DNA from: Solwaraspora sp. WMMD791
GTDB taxonomy: Bacteria > Actinomycetota > Actinomycetes > Mycobacteriales > Micromonosporaceae
Assembly (NCBI RefSeq): GCF_029581195.1
Contig: NZ_CP120737.1
Span: 1,922,001 to 1,986,000, forward strand
DNA length: 64,000 bases
Direction of reading: 5' to 3'
In this document: positions 1 through 8,713 of the stretch, piece by piece
How positions within the stretch are numbered: position 1 is the stretch's first letter
Layout: each line of letters starts with the position of its first letter
Notes under the pieces: generated by a model
What the model saw: only the letters and a program-made list of their open reading frames with translations
Database searches by the model: none
What the model was told of the DNA's origin: nothing
Program-made: the position numbers and the translations under genes

Positions 1-265
1 GCATCAGCTCGCGGAACTCCTTGGCCAGCTGGGCACAGAGCGTCTTGTTGGGGGCCATCACCAGGGTGGGCCGCTGCAGCCGCTCGACAAGCCAGGCGGT
101 GGTGGCGCTCTTGCCGGTGCCGGTCGCCCCGAGCAGCACGGTGTGGCGGTCGCCGCGACGCACCCGACGCTCAAGCTCATCGATGGCTGCCGGCTGGTCG
201 CCGGCCGGGGAGTAGTCACTGACGACCTGGAAGCGGCCGTCGAGTCGCGGAATGTCGAGCGCCAT
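1..265 (-). CDS. uvrB: UvrB excinuclease subunit, N-terminal part
   Basis: This is the first 88 residues of UvrB, the DNA-loading helicase-like subunit of the UvrABC nucleotide-excision repair complex; the gene runs off the left edge. Visible are the conserved N-terminal stretch [17 protein letters not shown], the Walker A motif [10 protein letters not shown] (about residues 45-54) and [16 protein letters not shown], all hallmarks of UvrB. I chose the ATG at 265 because [12 protein letters not shown] is the usual family start; an in-frame ATG at 295 would add ten residues. Next upstream gene is coaE, 274 bp away and on the same strand. Confidence 0.93.
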   Translation of the reverse strand, partial: MALDIPRLDGRFQVVSDYSPAGDQPAAIDELERRVRRGDRHTVLLGATGTGKSATTAWLVERLQRPTLVMAPNKTLCAQLAKEFRELM

Positions 266-539
266 GCCCACCAACGTACGCCGTGGGTCCGACATCTCGC
301 GGTCGGTCGCCGACCGGCTTCGATATTGTCATTGTGTGGGTCGCCTCACCCGCGATACCGTGACGGGGTAGGCCGCTCGCGGCGGCCGCGCGGACCATCG
401 GCAGCGCCCACACCGGCGCGCCGGAAGTCCGGACGTTCGGGTAGCTGCCCCGGCGCGAGTCGGCGAGCGCATCCGTAGTCGTCACGCCACGCGTGACCCG
501 GCCGCCGCGAGCGCCCCACGTCTCAGCAGTTGCTTCCGG
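266..539. other. Intergenic region between coaE and uvrB
   Basis: No convincing gene is present in this stretch. It must carry the uvrB promoter, but I see no clear SOS (LexA) box or strong -10/-35 pair by eye. The short open frames crossing it have arginine/proline-rich translations typical of GC-rich noise. Confidence 0.4.
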
Positions 540-1733
540 TCACGGCTGCCAGCCGGTCTCCTCGATCCACCGACGCAGACGCGGCCAGGCCTGGTCGAAC
601 CAGGGCTCCTTCGCGGCCGCGTAGTCCTGGGTCGTCGGCGCGGTCGCGGCGATCCCCTGCTTGACGGCCAGGTAGTCGGCCCGCTCCCGCTCGTCGGCCC
701 GCAGATGGTCACGGAACGCCAGGGCGTACCGCCAGCCGGGTGAGCCGGCGACCCGTACGTGCAGGTTGACCGCCCGGCCCGGGTCGGCGTTGGCATGCAG
801 CCGTTTGGGCCAACGCCGCGTGGACGACGCCCCGCCGGGGTCCGGTTTCGGGCTGTCCCACCAGTCGCCGGGCCGCCGGGGGAACCCGGCGGCGGCCAGC
901 GCCGGAGCGCAACCGTCGGCGTCGTCGAGGGAGTCGACGGTGAGCTGGACGTCGATGACGTCCTTGGCCGGCAGGCCGGGGACCGAGGTGGACCCGACGT
1001 GGTCGATCCGCCGGTCGGCACCGAGCACGTGCCGCAGCCGGGCGGCGATCCGCTCGTACTGGGCCGGCCAGGTCGGATCCGGTGGCGCGAGGACCGCCAC
1101 CGGGTCGCGCTCGGCCGGTTGGCCGGCGTGCAGGTTCGCCGCGTACGGCACCAGGCGGTCGCGCCAGAGCCGGTCGACGGCGGCGGCGAGGTCGTCGCGG
1201 CTGCCGTCGTTGGAGAGCAGGACGTCGGCGGCGGCGGCCCGGTGCGCGTCGTCGGCCTGGGCCCGGATCCGCGACAGCGCGGCGTCGTGGGTCATCCCCC
1301 GGTCGCGGGTCAACCGCTCGACGCGGACCGGTTCGGCCGCAGACACCACGACCACCAGGTGGTACGTGGCTGCCAGCCCGGTCTCCACCAGCAGCGGTAC
1401 GTCGTTGACCACGATCGCGTCGGCCGGCGCGGCGGCGGTCGCTTCGGCGGTGCGCCGGCGGACCCTCGGGTGCACGATGCCTTCGAGTCGGGACCGGGCG
1501 GCCGGGTCGGTGAAGACCAGAGCACCGAGCGCCGGTCGGTCCAGGGAGCCGTCAGCGGCGAGTACGTCGCGGCCGAAGGCGGCGACCACCTCGGCCAGCC
1601 CGTCGGTGCCCGGGGCGACGACGTCACGGGCCAACTGGTCGGCGTCGATGATCACCGCGCCGTGATCGGCGAGTCGGGTGGCGACCGCGCTCTTGCCGGC
1701 ACCGATCCCGCCGGTGAGGCCCACTGTCAGCAT
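540..1733 (-). CDS. coaE: Dephospho-CoA kinase with C-terminal GrpB/UPF0157 domain
   Basis: Catalyses the last step of coenzyme A synthesis, phosphorylating the 3'-OH of dephospho-CoA with ATP. The start MLTVGLTGGIGAGKSAVA contains the P-loop GGIGAGKS near residues 8-15, and DADQLARDVV follows. After roughly 200 residues comes a second domain with DPTWPAQYERIAARL and HVGSTSVPGLPAKDVIDVQ, the signature of the UPF0157/GrpB nucleotidyltransferase-like fold. This 397-residue fusion is the usual actinobacterial architecture (M. tuberculosis CoaE has it); E. coli CoaE is about half the length. An upstream extension of the frame is Arg/Pro-rich and was excluded. It follows rpsA on the same strand across a strong terminator. 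Confidence 0.95.
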   Translation of the reverse strand: MLTVGLTGGIGAGKSAVATRLADHGAVIIDADQLARDVVAPGTDGLAEVVAAFGRDVLAADGSLDRPALGALVFTDPAARSRLEGIVHPRVRRRTAEATAAAPADAIVVNDVPLLVETGLAATYHLVVVVSAAEPVRVERLTRDRGMTHDAALSRIRAQADDAHRAAAADVLLSNDGSRDDLAAAVDRLWRDRLVPYAANLHAGQPAERDPVAVLAPPDPTWPAQYERIAARLRHVLGADRRIDHVGSTSVPGLPAKDVIDVQLTVDSLDDADGCAPALAAAGFPRRPGDWWDSPKPDPGGASSTRRWPKRLHANADPGRAVNLHVRVAGSPGWRYALAFRDHLRADERERADYLAVKQGIAATAPTTQDYAAAKEPWFDQAWPRLRRWIEETGWQP

Positions 1734-1849
1734 GGGAGTCAGTGAACCGGATCCCGCCGGGTGCCGCCGCACCGGGGCACACCCGTCGGTCTGGCGTCGT
1801 GCGCGGAACCACCCGTCGGTCCGGCGTCGTGGCGTGGGCACAATCGCCC

Positions 1850-1901
1850 GAAACGCGGGTGGTCCCGGTGGGCTGATGCCCACCGGGACCACCCGGGTTT
1901 C
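1850..1901 (-). terminator. Strong hairpin terminator downstream of rpsA
   Basis: An 18-bp perfect inverted repeat (1856-1873 with 1878-1895, arm CGGGTGGTCCCGGTGGGC) closes on a 4-nt loop and extends past one G-G mismatch by four more pairs. It lies 64 bp beyond the rpsA stop and upstream of coaE, so it most likely ends rpsA transcription. Being nearly symmetric it could work in either direction. Confidence 0.8.
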
Positions 1902-1964
1902 GCGTCGGAGCTGGTCAGGCCGACGGGTGTCGGCCGGTCAGCTCAGCACCTGCCGCCGGTCGAC

Positions 1965-3488
1965 TCAGCTCTTGCCGCCGGCCAGCTTCTCGCGCAGCGC
2001 GGCGAGCGCCTCGTCGGTGGCGAGGGTGCCCGAGGGCTCCTCGCTGGACCGCGACGGGGTGGAGCTGGACGAGGAGGACGACGTGCTGGTGCCACCACCG
2101 CTGCCACCGGCCGAGGCCACCGGGGCCGGGGTCGGGTTGGCGGCGGCGTCCGCGTCGGCGGCCCGCGCCGTCTGCACCTGCTTGGTGTGCGCCTCCCAGC
2201 GGGTACGGGCCTCGGCGTACTGCTGCTCCCAGGTCTCCCGCTGCTTGTCGTAGCCCTCGAGCCACTCCCCGGTCTCCGGGTCGAAGCCCTCGGGGTAGAT
2301 GTAGTTGCCCTCGTTGTCGTATGTGGCAGCCATGCCGTAGAGGGTCGGGTCGAAGTGCTCCTCGCCCTCGACGAAGCCCTCGTTGGCCTGCTTGAGCGAC
2401 AGCGAGATCCGGCGACGCTCCAGGTCGATGTCGATGACCTTGACCATGACGTCGGAGCCGACCTGCACGACCTGCTCGGGGATCTCCACGTGCCGCTCGG
2501 CCAGCTCGGAGATGTGGACCAGGCCTTCGATGCCGTCGTCGACGCGGACGAACGCACCGAACGGCACCAGCTTGGTCACCTTGCCGGGCACGATCTGCTG
2601 GATCGCGTGGGTCCGGGCGAACTGGCGCCACGGGTCTTCCTGGGTCGCCTTGAGCGACAGCGAGACCCGCTCGCGGTCCAGGTCGACGTCGAGCACCTCG
2701 ACCTCGACCTCCTGGCCGACCTCGACGACCTCGGACGGGTGGTCGATGTGCTTCCAGGACAGCTCGGAGACGTGCACCAGGCCGTCCACCCCGCCAAGGT
2801 CGACGAACGCGCCGAAGTTGACGATCGAGGAGACGACGCCCTTGCGGACCTGGCCCTTCTGCAGCTTGTTGAGGAACTCGGTGCGCACCTCGGACTGCGT
2901 CTGCTCCAGCCACGCCCGGCGGGACAGGACCACGTTGTTGCGGTTCTTGTCCAGCTCGATGATCTTGGCTTCGAGTTCGCGGCCGACGTACGGCTGCAGG
3001 TCCCGGACCCGGCGCATCTCGACCAGGGAGGCCGGCAGGAAGCCACGCAGCCCGATGTCGAGGATGAGACCACCCTTGACGACCTCGATGACCGAGCCGC
3101 GGACGACCCCGTCCTCGTCCTTGATCTTCTCGATCGTGCCCCACGCGCGCTCGTACTGCGCACGCTTCTTCGACAGGATCAGCCGGCCTTCCTTGTCCTC
3201 CTTCTGCAGGACAAGGGCTTCGATGTGATCGCCCACCGAGACAACGTCGGCAGGGTCCACGTCGTGCTTGATCGACAACTCGCGCGAGGGGATGACACCC
3301 TCGGTCTTGTAGCCGATGTCGAGCAGGACCTCGTCCCGGTCGACCTTGACGACGGTACCTTCCACGATGTCGCCGTCGTTGAAGTACTTGATGGTCTCGT
3401 CGATGGCGGCGAGGAAGGCTTCCTCGCTGCCGAGGTCGTCGACAGTGACCTTGGGGGCGCTCGAGGTGGCCTCGATGCTGCTCGTCAT
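1965..3488 (-). CDS. rpsA: 30S ribosomal protein S1
   Basis: Ribosomal protein S1 binds mRNA on the 30S subunit during initiation. The 507-residue product has four S1/OB repeats, each visible by its V-x-G-x-V start and the recurrent GLVHVSEL or GLVHISEL motif (third and fourth repeats). The C-terminal 100 residues are a linker that includes a serine-rich run, TSTSSSSSSSTPS, before a conserved TDEALAALREKLAGGKS-like end, as in other actinobacterial S1 proteins. Start chosen at MTSSIEATSSAPKV; an ATG 33 bp upstream is less likely because a GGAG lies only about 10 bases before the chosen start. Confidence 0.96.
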   Translation of the reverse strand: MTSSIEATSSAPKVTVDDLGSEEAFLAAIDETIKYFNDGDIVEGTVVKVDRDEVLLDIGYKTEGVIPSRELSIKHDVDPADVVSVGDHIEALVLQKEDKEGRLILSKKRAQYERAWGTIEKIKDEDGVVRGSVIEVVKGGLILDIGLRGFLPASLVEMRRVRDLQPYVGRELEAKIIELDKNRNNVVLSRRAWLEQTQSEVRTEFLNKLQKGQVRKGVVSSIVNFGAFVDLGGVDGLVHVSELSWKHIDHPSEVVEVGQEVEVEVLDVDLDRERVSLSLKATQEDPWRQFARTHAIQQIVPGKVTKLVPFGAFVRVDDGIEGLVHISELAERHVEIPEQVVQVGSDVMVKVIDIDLERRRISLSLKQANEGFVEGEEHFDPTLYGMAATYDNEGNYIYPEGFDPETGEWLEGYDKQRETWEQQYAEARTRWEAHTKQVQTARAADADAAANPTPAPVASAGGSGGGTSTSSSSSSSTPSRSSEEPSGTLATDEALAALREKLAGGKS

Positions 3489-3921
3489 GTGGGCGGTTGC
3501 TCCGGATCGGATGGGTGTCACAGCTGGCGTGTCGTCGCGGTGACCTGGCGTGGCTCACGGATCCGCCGGCGGGCACACCGCGACGATGACATCTTCGTCA
3601 CCGACCGTGACCGAGGGGATCATCGACCGCCGCTGCCATCATCGGATGTAACCGCCGACCGCGGACCTGCTCCCTGCCGAGGCACACGATCCGCGAGCGC
3701 ATCGTCTAGCCTACCGGTTCCATTACCACAGCGTGCAAGCCCTCCCGGGAGCTATCCGATCGCCGCATTCGGGGCTCGGGAGAAATCGGACCCACAGGCG
3801 GAGATTCGCACCACTTCCCGCTCCCACTGTGATCGAGATCACACCCCACGAGAGGGTAGTCAAGATTAGCACGTCGACCCGGTACCGCTCCCAGCTCCGG
3901 CGGGGCCGTACCGTCTGCGGG
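3489..3921. promoter_or_regulatory. Divergent rpsA / methyltransferase control region
   Basis: This 433-bp non-coding stretch separates rpsA (leftward) from the methyltransferase (rightward) and must hold both promoters. It is richer in A/T than its neighbours in its right third. The one clear element is a CRP-type palindrome at 3828-3843, listed separately. I could not assign -10/-35 boxes with confidence. Confidence 0.5.
3828..3843. promoter_or_regulatory. CRP/FNR-family operator, perfect palindrome
   Basis: The sequence TGTGATCGAGATCACA matches exactly the CRP consensus TGTGA-N6-TCACA, which is shared by E. coli CRP and actinobacterial CRP (M. tuberculosis Rv3676). The inner six bases TCGAGA nearly continue the dyad. 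The site lies about 80 bp before the methyltransferase start and 340 bp before rpsA, so it more plausibly serves the former. Confidence 0.6.
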
Positions 3922-4824
3922 GTGAACGCCGCAGCCCCGACCGACCGGCCCGGGACCGATCCCGACGCCCCGGACACCGCTCCGAACGAACCCAGAGTGA
4001 CCAGACGGCCGGTCACCGACGCTCAGGCCCGTCAGGCCAACCGCCGCTGGTGGGACGCCGACGCCGACGCCTACCAGGCCGAGCACGGCGAGTTCCTCGG
4101 CGACGCCGACCTGCGCTGGTGCCCGGAGGGGCTGCGGGAGGCCGAGGCCGGGCTGCTCGGCACCGTCGCCGGGCGGCGAATCCTCGAACTGGGCTGTGGG
4201 GCCGCCGGGGGCAGCCGGTGGCTCGCCGGCCAGGGCGCCCACCCCGTCGGGCTGGACCTGTCGGCGGGCATGCTGCGCCAGGCCGTCGCCGGTGCCGACC
4301 GGACCGGTGTCACGGTGCCGCTGGTCCAGGCCGACGCGCTGACACTGCCCTTCGTCGACGCCGCCTTCGACACCGTCTGGACCGCGTTCGGCGCGGTGCC
4401 CTTCGTCGCCGACTCGGCCGCCGTGATGCGCGAGGTGCACCGGGTGCTGCGCCCCGGCGGGCGCTGGGTCTTCGCCGTCACCCACCCGATGCGCTGGATC
4501 TTCCTCGACGACCCGGGCGAGCGCGGCCTGGTCGCGGTGCACTCCTACTTCGACCGACGGCCGTACGTGGAGACCGACGACGACGGCACCCCCAGCTACG
4601 TCGAGCAGCACCGTACGGTCGGCGACCGGGTCCGCGAACTCGTCGCCGCCGGCTTCGCCCTGCGCGACGTCGTCGAACCGCCCTGGCCGGACGGGCACGA
4701 GCAGATCTGGGGGCAGTGGAGTCCGCTGCGCGGGCGGCTCTTCCCGGGCACGGCGATCTTCGTCGCGGACAAGCCCGCCGCCGCGCCGGCGGCCCTCGCC
4801 ACCACCGCCGCGGCGGTACGCTGA
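3922..4824 (+). CDS. Class I SAM-dependent methyltransferase
   Basis: A 300-residue member of the Methyltransf_11 group. Motif I is ILELGCGAAGGSRWL (about residues 85-100), followed by GLDLSAGMLRQA (SAM ribose-binding acid), DALTLPFVDAAFDTVW and the post-motif VLRPGGRWVFAVTHPM. The substrate cannot be told from sequence. The GTG at 3922 follows TCTGCGGG and gives a natural N-terminus; extending further upstream runs into the control region. It is followed 4 bp later by the Uma2 gene, so both are probably cotranscribed, possibly under the CRP-type operator upstream. Confidence 0.8.
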   Translation: MNAAAPTDRPGTDPDAPDTAPNEPRVTRRPVTDAQARQANRRWWDADADAYQAEHGEFLGDADLRWCPEGLREAEAGLLGTVAGRRILELGCGAAGGSRWLAGQGAHPVGLDLSAGMLRQAVAGADRTGVTVPLVQADALTLPFVDAAFDTVWTAFGAVPFVADSAAVMREVHRVLRPGGRWVFAVTHPMRWIFLDDPGERGLVAVHSYFDRRPYVETDDDGTPSYVEQHRTVGDRVRELVAAGFALRDVVEPPWPDGHEQIWGQWSPLRGRLFPGTAIFVADKPAAAPAALATTAAAVR

Positions 4825-4828
4825 CCGG

Positions 4829-5452
4829 GTGAGCGCCGAGCCGATCCATCCTGCCGCAGCGTCCGGCGGGGCGTGGACCGCACCGTGGCAGCCGGACCCG
4901 GTCCGGCAGCAGCTGGCTGACTACAGCATCGAAGACGTCCTCGCCCTGCCCGCCGACGCCCCCCGCGTCGAACTCCTCGACGGAGTCCTCACCGTGGTTC
5001 CCTCCCCCACTCTCGACCACCAGGACATCTCGTTTCTGCTCTGCGCCTGGCTGCGCCGGCACGCGCCGGACGGCTACCGGGCCACCCAGGCGGTCGGGGT
5101 CGCGGTCGGGCCACGCAACACCTACGAACCCGACGTGCTGCTGCACCGGGCCGAGGGCAGCCGCGACCGGCACTACCTGACTCCCGACGAGGTGCTGCTG
5201 GTCGTCGAGGTCGTCTCCCCCGCGACCCGCCGCCGGGACCGGTTCGACAAACCCGCCGGGTACGCCGCCGTCGGCATCGGCCACTACTGGCGGGTCGAGC
5301 AGGACCCGGTGCGGATCTACGCCTACCGGCTCGGCGACCGGCCCGGTGCCAGCGGCGAGCGGGAGTACGCCCTCGTCGCCGAGGCCGACGACCTGCTCGA
5401 GCTCGACGCCCCGTTCCCGGTGAAGCTGCCGATCGCCGAGATCACTCCTTAG
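4829..5452 (+). CDS. Uma2-family putative endonuclease (DUF820)
   Basis: The product (207 aa) is a Uma2-type PD-(D/E)XK-fold protein, a group of uncertain function common in actinobacteria and cyanobacteria. The nuclease-like core is visible as EPDVLLHR then LLVVEVVSPATRRRDRFDKPAGYAAVGIGHYW, with the D...E-V-x-S pattern typical of the family. GTG start lies 4 bp after the methyltransferase stop. Uma2 genes are usually scattered single copies, not part of restriction systems, so no pathway is implied. Confidence 0.8.
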   Translation: MSAEPIHPAAASGGAWTAPWQPDPVRQQLADYSIEDVLALPADAPRVELLDGVLTVVPSPTLDHQDISFLLCAWLRRHAPDGYRATQAVGVAVGPRNTYEPDVLLHRAEGSRDRHYLTPDEVLLVVEVVSPATRRRDRFDKPAGYAAVGIGHYWRVEQDPVRIYAYRLGDRPGASGEREYALVAEADDLLELDAPFPVKLPIAEITP

Positions 5453-5501
5453 CCGGAGTCCGGGCGGGATTGCCCGCCCGAGCGGTGGGTACCCGGCCGC
5501 C

Positions 5502-5771
5502 ATGGCGAGGAACAAACGCCCCCGTGAGGGCGACCGTCCCGAGCAGCGGCCCGGCCGCCCGGTCGAGCACCCCCGGCCCGGTGACCGGGTCAACTGGCGC
5601 AGCCACGGGGTGACCGTGCCGGGCACCGTCGAGGAGGAGATCACCTCCCGCCGGGAGGCGGCCGGCCGTACCGTGGTCGCCGACCCGGAGCACCCGCAGT
5701 ACCGGGTCCGCAGCGACAAGTCCGGCCGCGACGCGGTGCACAAACCGGAGGCGTTGCGCCGTGCCGAGTGA
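5502..5771 (+). CDS. DUF2945 / HVA1-type TUDOR-domain small protein
   Basis: An 89-residue basic protein with the DUF2945 core PGDRVNWRSHG...GTVEEEI...VADPEHPQYRVRSDKSGRDAVHKPEAL. Members are small beta-barrel proteins found next to DUF3140 genes in many actinobacteria; the molecular role is unknown. Its end overlaps the DUF3140 gene start by 11 bp, so the two are translationally coupled. Confidence 0.8.
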   Translation: MARNKRPREGDRPEQRPGRPVEHPRPGDRVNWRSHGVTVPGTVEEEITSRREAAGRTVVADPEHPQYRVRSDKSGRDAVHKPEALRRAE

Positions 5772-6144
5772 CCGCACCCGTACCGCCGGACCCCGGCCGG
5801 CCCGCCCCGGTTCCTCCGACGGCGCTGCCGCGTACCGGGCGTTCGTCGAGGCGGTCAACATGAGCCCCGGCGAGTTGGAGCGGTGGCTGCGCACGCCGGA
5901 GTCGAAGCAGGCCGGTCAGCATTCGGCCGCCGGTGGCGAGTCGGTCGGGCACGCCTCCGGCCGCCGGATCGTCGACCTGCTGCGGTCCAAACGCGAGGCG
6001 CTGTCCGACGACGACTACGCGCACATGCGCAAGGTCGTCGGGTACGTACACCGCCACCTGGCCCAACGCCCCGACGGTGACGTGACCGACACCCGGTGGC
6101 GGTACTCGTTGATGAACTGGGGCCACGACCCGCTCAAGGGGTGA
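5761..6144 (+). CDS. DUF3140 protein
   Basis: A 127-residue protein matching DUF3140: AYRAFVEAVNMSPGELERWL, ESVGHASGRRIVDLL, DDDYAHMRKVVGYVHRH and the C-terminal TRWRYSLMNWGHDPLK. It begins with GTG inside the end of the DUF2945 gene. The family is often found beside DUF2945 and in DNA-associated or stress settings, but no function is established. Confidence 0.8.
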   Translation: MPSDRTRTAGPRPARPGSSDGAAAYRAFVEAVNMSPGELERWLRTPESKQAGQHSAAGGESVGHASGRRIVDLLRSKREALSDDDYAHMRKVVGYVHRHLAQRPDGDVTDTRWRYSLMNWGHDPLKG

Positions 6145-6216
6145 CCGGAGGCCGTGGCCCGCACGCGCGCACCGGCCGCCGTCCGGCACGGGTTCGCTCG
6201 CGGTGAGCCCTACGGC

Positions 6217-6996
6217 TCAGGCGCGGGTCGCAAGGTAGACGGTGTTGGCCGAGGTGCCGCCCTGCAACGGGTTGGCGAAGGTGACCACCTCGGCGCGGGC
6301 GGTGGCGTACACCTCGGCGAGCCGGGCGGTGAACGCGTCGTCCGGCGGGTCGTTGGACCACAGCGCGAAGACCCCGCCCGGGTGCAGGTGGTCGGCCAGC
6401 CGACGCAGCCCGTCCGGCTGGTAGAAGTCCGCGTGGCCGGGATGCAGCAGATGCGTCGGCGAATGGTCGATGTCGACGACGATCGCGTGCCACCGCCGCC
6501 CCGGCGCGTCCGGGTCGAACCCGGTCGGCCCGCCCGCCAACACGAAGAAGTCACCGTGGTGCAGCTGGCACCGGGGGTCGGCGGCGAGCCGCAGACCGTG
6601 CGGTACCAGACCACGCCGGTGCCAGTCGATGACCGCGTCCAACGCGTCGACCACGACCAGCGACCGCACCGCCGGATCGTCCAGTACGGTGACCGCGGTG
6701 TAGCCCAGACCGAGCCCGCCGACGACGACGTCGAGCCCGGTGCCGCCGGCAGCACCGCCAGCGGAGTCGCCGGCGGGACCGCTGCGGATGCCGCCGTCGG
6801 TGCCGCGGCCCGCCGCGTCGAGCGCGAGTCGGGCCAGCTCCACTTCGGCGACGGTGAACAGGCTCGACATCAGGAACTCGTCGCCGAGCTTCACCTCGTA
6901 CACGTCCTGATCGACCGTCGGATCCCGGCGGCGCCGCAGGCTGATCTCCCCCATCGGGGTCTCGCGCCAGTCCAGTTCCGCGAAACGTGCCGGCAT
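6217..6996 (-). CDS. Spermidine synthase-like (PABS fold) protein
   Basis: A 259-residue Rossmann-fold protein resembling spermine/spermidine synthases: DVVVGGLGLGYTAVTVL (nucleotide-binding turn), SLVVVDALDAVIDWHR, then HHGDFFVLAGG and AIVVDIDHSPTHLLH. The aminopropyltransferase catalytic Asp region is only partly conserved, so methyltransferase or regulatory roles are possible. Start ATG at 6996 is preceded by GGGAGG at ideal spacing. It lies 29 bp after the end of prfC on the same strand and converges on DUF3140. Confidence 0.72.
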   Translation of the reverse strand: MPARFAELDWRETPMGEISLRRRRDPTVDQDVYEVKLGDEFLMSSLFTVAEVELARLALDAAGRGTDGGIRSGPAGDSAGGAAGGTGLDVVVGGLGLGYTAVTVLDDPAVRSLVVVDALDAVIDWHRRGLVPHGLRLAADPRCQLHHGDFFVLAGGPTGFDPDAPGRRWHAIVVDIDHSPTHLLHPGHADFYQPDGLRRLADHLHPGGVFALWSNDPPDDAFTARLAEVYATARAEVVTFANPLQGGTSANTVYLATRA

Positions 6997-7025
6997 CGAG
7001 GCCTCCCGGTCGGCGTGGGCGGTGG

Positions 7026-8639
7026 TCACTGGGCGTCGGCGAGCAGCGGTTCGAGCACCAGGTCCGGGTCGCGGTTGCGCACGGTGGACAACCGCCACTT
7101 GTCGGGGAAGAGGGCGAGCAGTTCGCCGTCGCGGACCCGGGTCATCACCTCGACGCCGGGCGCGGCGTTGAGCGCGGCCGCGCTGCCCGCGTCGGTGCGC
7201 CGGGCCAGGGTGTACGGCAGGTGGTCGACCGCGGTCGGCACCCCGAACTCGGCGGCCAGCCGGTGGGTGGCGACCTCGAACTGCATCGGCCCGACCGCCG
7301 CGAGCACCGGGGTCTGCTCGCCCCGGCGGTCCGAGCGCAGCACCTGGACCACGCCCTCGCCGTCGAGCTGTTCGATGCCCCGGCGGAACCGTTTGAACTT
7401 CGACGAGTCGGTGGCCCGGATCGCCACGAAGTGTTCCGGGGCGAACGACGGCAAGGGCGGGAACGTCACCGCCGGGCCGGCGTACAGGCTGTCGCCGATG
7501 CCGAGCGCGGTGGCGTTGACCAGGCCGACCACGTCACCCGGGTAGGCCTCGTCGATGGTGTCCCGGTCGCGGCCGAAGACCTGCTGGGCGTACTTGGTGG
7601 CGAACGGTCGGCCGGTGCCGGCGTGGGTGACCACCATGCCGCGTTCGAACCGACCGGAGCAGACCCGGACGAACGCGACCTGGTCGCGGTGCGCGGGGTT
7701 CATGTTGGCCTGGGTCTTGAAGACGAAACCCGAGAACGGGGCGTCCAGCGCCCGGGGGCTGCCGCCGGTGTCCGGTCGGGCGGCCGGGGGCGGGGCGTTG
7801 TCCACCAGTACGTCGAGCAGCTGGCGCACCCCGGCGTTGGTGACCGCCGCGCCGAACAGCACCGGGGTGGTGGTCGCGGCGACGAACGCGGCCTGGTCGT
7901 GGTCGGCGCCGGTGGCGGCGAGCAGGTCCAGCTCCTCGATCGCCCGGGTCCAGTCGGCACCGTAGCGTTGCGCCGCCTCGTCGGCGGGCAGCTGCTCCTC
8001 GACGACGGCGGTCGCCCCGCCCGGGGTCCGGGTGAACGCCACCATCTGACCGGTACGCCGGTCGGCGACCCCGTGGAACTGCCCGGCGACGCCGACCGGC
8101 CAGGTCAGCGGGGTGCAGCGCAGGCCGATCCGTTGTTCGATCTCGTCGAGCAGCTCGAGGGGCTCCAGCCCGGGACGGTCCCACTTGTTGATGAAGGTGA
8201 TCACCGGGACCCGACGGTGCCGGCACACCTCGAACAGCTTCAACGTCTGCGGTTCCAGGCCCTTGGCGGCGTCGAGCAGCATCACCGCGCAGTCGACCGC
8301 CGTCAGCACCCGGTAGGTGTCCTCGGAGAAGTCGGCGTGCCCGGGCGTGTCGAGCAGGTTGACCACCACGTCGCGGTAGGTGAACTGCAACGCCGCCGAC
8401 GTGATGGAGATCCCGCGCTGCTGCTCCATCGCCATCCAGTCGGACACCACGCCACGGCGGTCGCCCTTGCCGTGCACCGCGCCGGCCGAGGTGATGGCCC
8501 GCGCGTGCAGGGCGAGGGCCTCGGTGATCGTCGACTTACCGGCGTCCGGATGGGAGATCACCGCGAAGGTACGTCGCCGGGCCGCCTGCGCGGTGACGTC
8601 GCTGGCGGTGCCGGTGCTCGTCGTCGGGGCCGCAGACAC
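7026..8639 (-). CDS. prfC: Peptide chain release factor 3
   Basis: RF3 is the GTPase that recycles RF1/RF2 from the ribosome after termination. The 537-residue product has the G1 motif SHPDAGKST, the switch region with RGISITSAALQF, G3 DTPGHADFSEDTYR, and G4 NKWD within TFINKWDRPG, followed by domain II and the C-terminal RF3 domain with AVGPMQFEVATHRL. GTG start VSAAPTTSTGT is favoured because the P-loop then falls near residue 30. It is the leading gene of a short unit with the spermidine synthase-like gene. Confidence 0.95.
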   Translation of the reverse strand: MSAAPTTSTGTASDVTAQAARRRTFAVISHPDAGKSTITEALALHARAITSAGAVHGKGDRRGVVSDWMAMEQQRGISITSAALQFTYRDVVVNLLDTPGHADFSEDTYRVLTAVDCAVMLLDAAKGLEPQTLKLFEVCRHRRVPVITFINKWDRPGLEPLELLDEIEQRIGLRCTPLTWPVGVAGQFHGVADRRTGQMVAFTRTPGGATAVVEEQLPADEAAQRYGADWTRAIEELDLLAATGADHDQAAFVAATTTPVLFGAAVTNAGVRQLLDVLVDNAPPPAARPDTGGSPRALDAPFSGFVFKTQANMNPAHRDQVAFVRVCSGRFERGMVVTHAGTGRPFATKYAQQVFGRDRDTIDEAYPGDVVGLVNATALGIGDSLYAGPAVTFPPLPSFAPEHFVAIRATDSSKFKRFRRGIEQLDGEGVVQVLRSDRRGEQTPVLAAVGPMQFEVATHRLAAEFGVPTAVDHLPYTLARRTDAGSAAALNAAPGVEVMTRVRDGELLALFPDKWRLSTVRNRDPDLVLEPLLADAQ

Positions 8640-8713
8640 CTGGGAACCCTAGCGCAGCGCGGCCGCTGCCCCGCCGGGCGACCCCTGCCCGCCAGGGTCG
8701 GTGTCCCGCCCGC

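Noticed and set aside
216-485. 89-codon open frame on the minus strand upstream of uvrB
   Set aside because: Arg/Gly-rich composition with no family resemblance; overlaps the uvrB start; typical frame-shadow of GC-rich DNA.
759-1745. Long plus-strand frames opposite coaE
   Set aside because: They are antisense shadows of a clearly identified gene; codon use is not that of a coding frame.
1761-3869. 702-codon plus-strand frame opposite rpsA
   Set aside because: Antisense to rpsA, with low-complexity Leu/Val/Asp composition produced by GC-rich codons.
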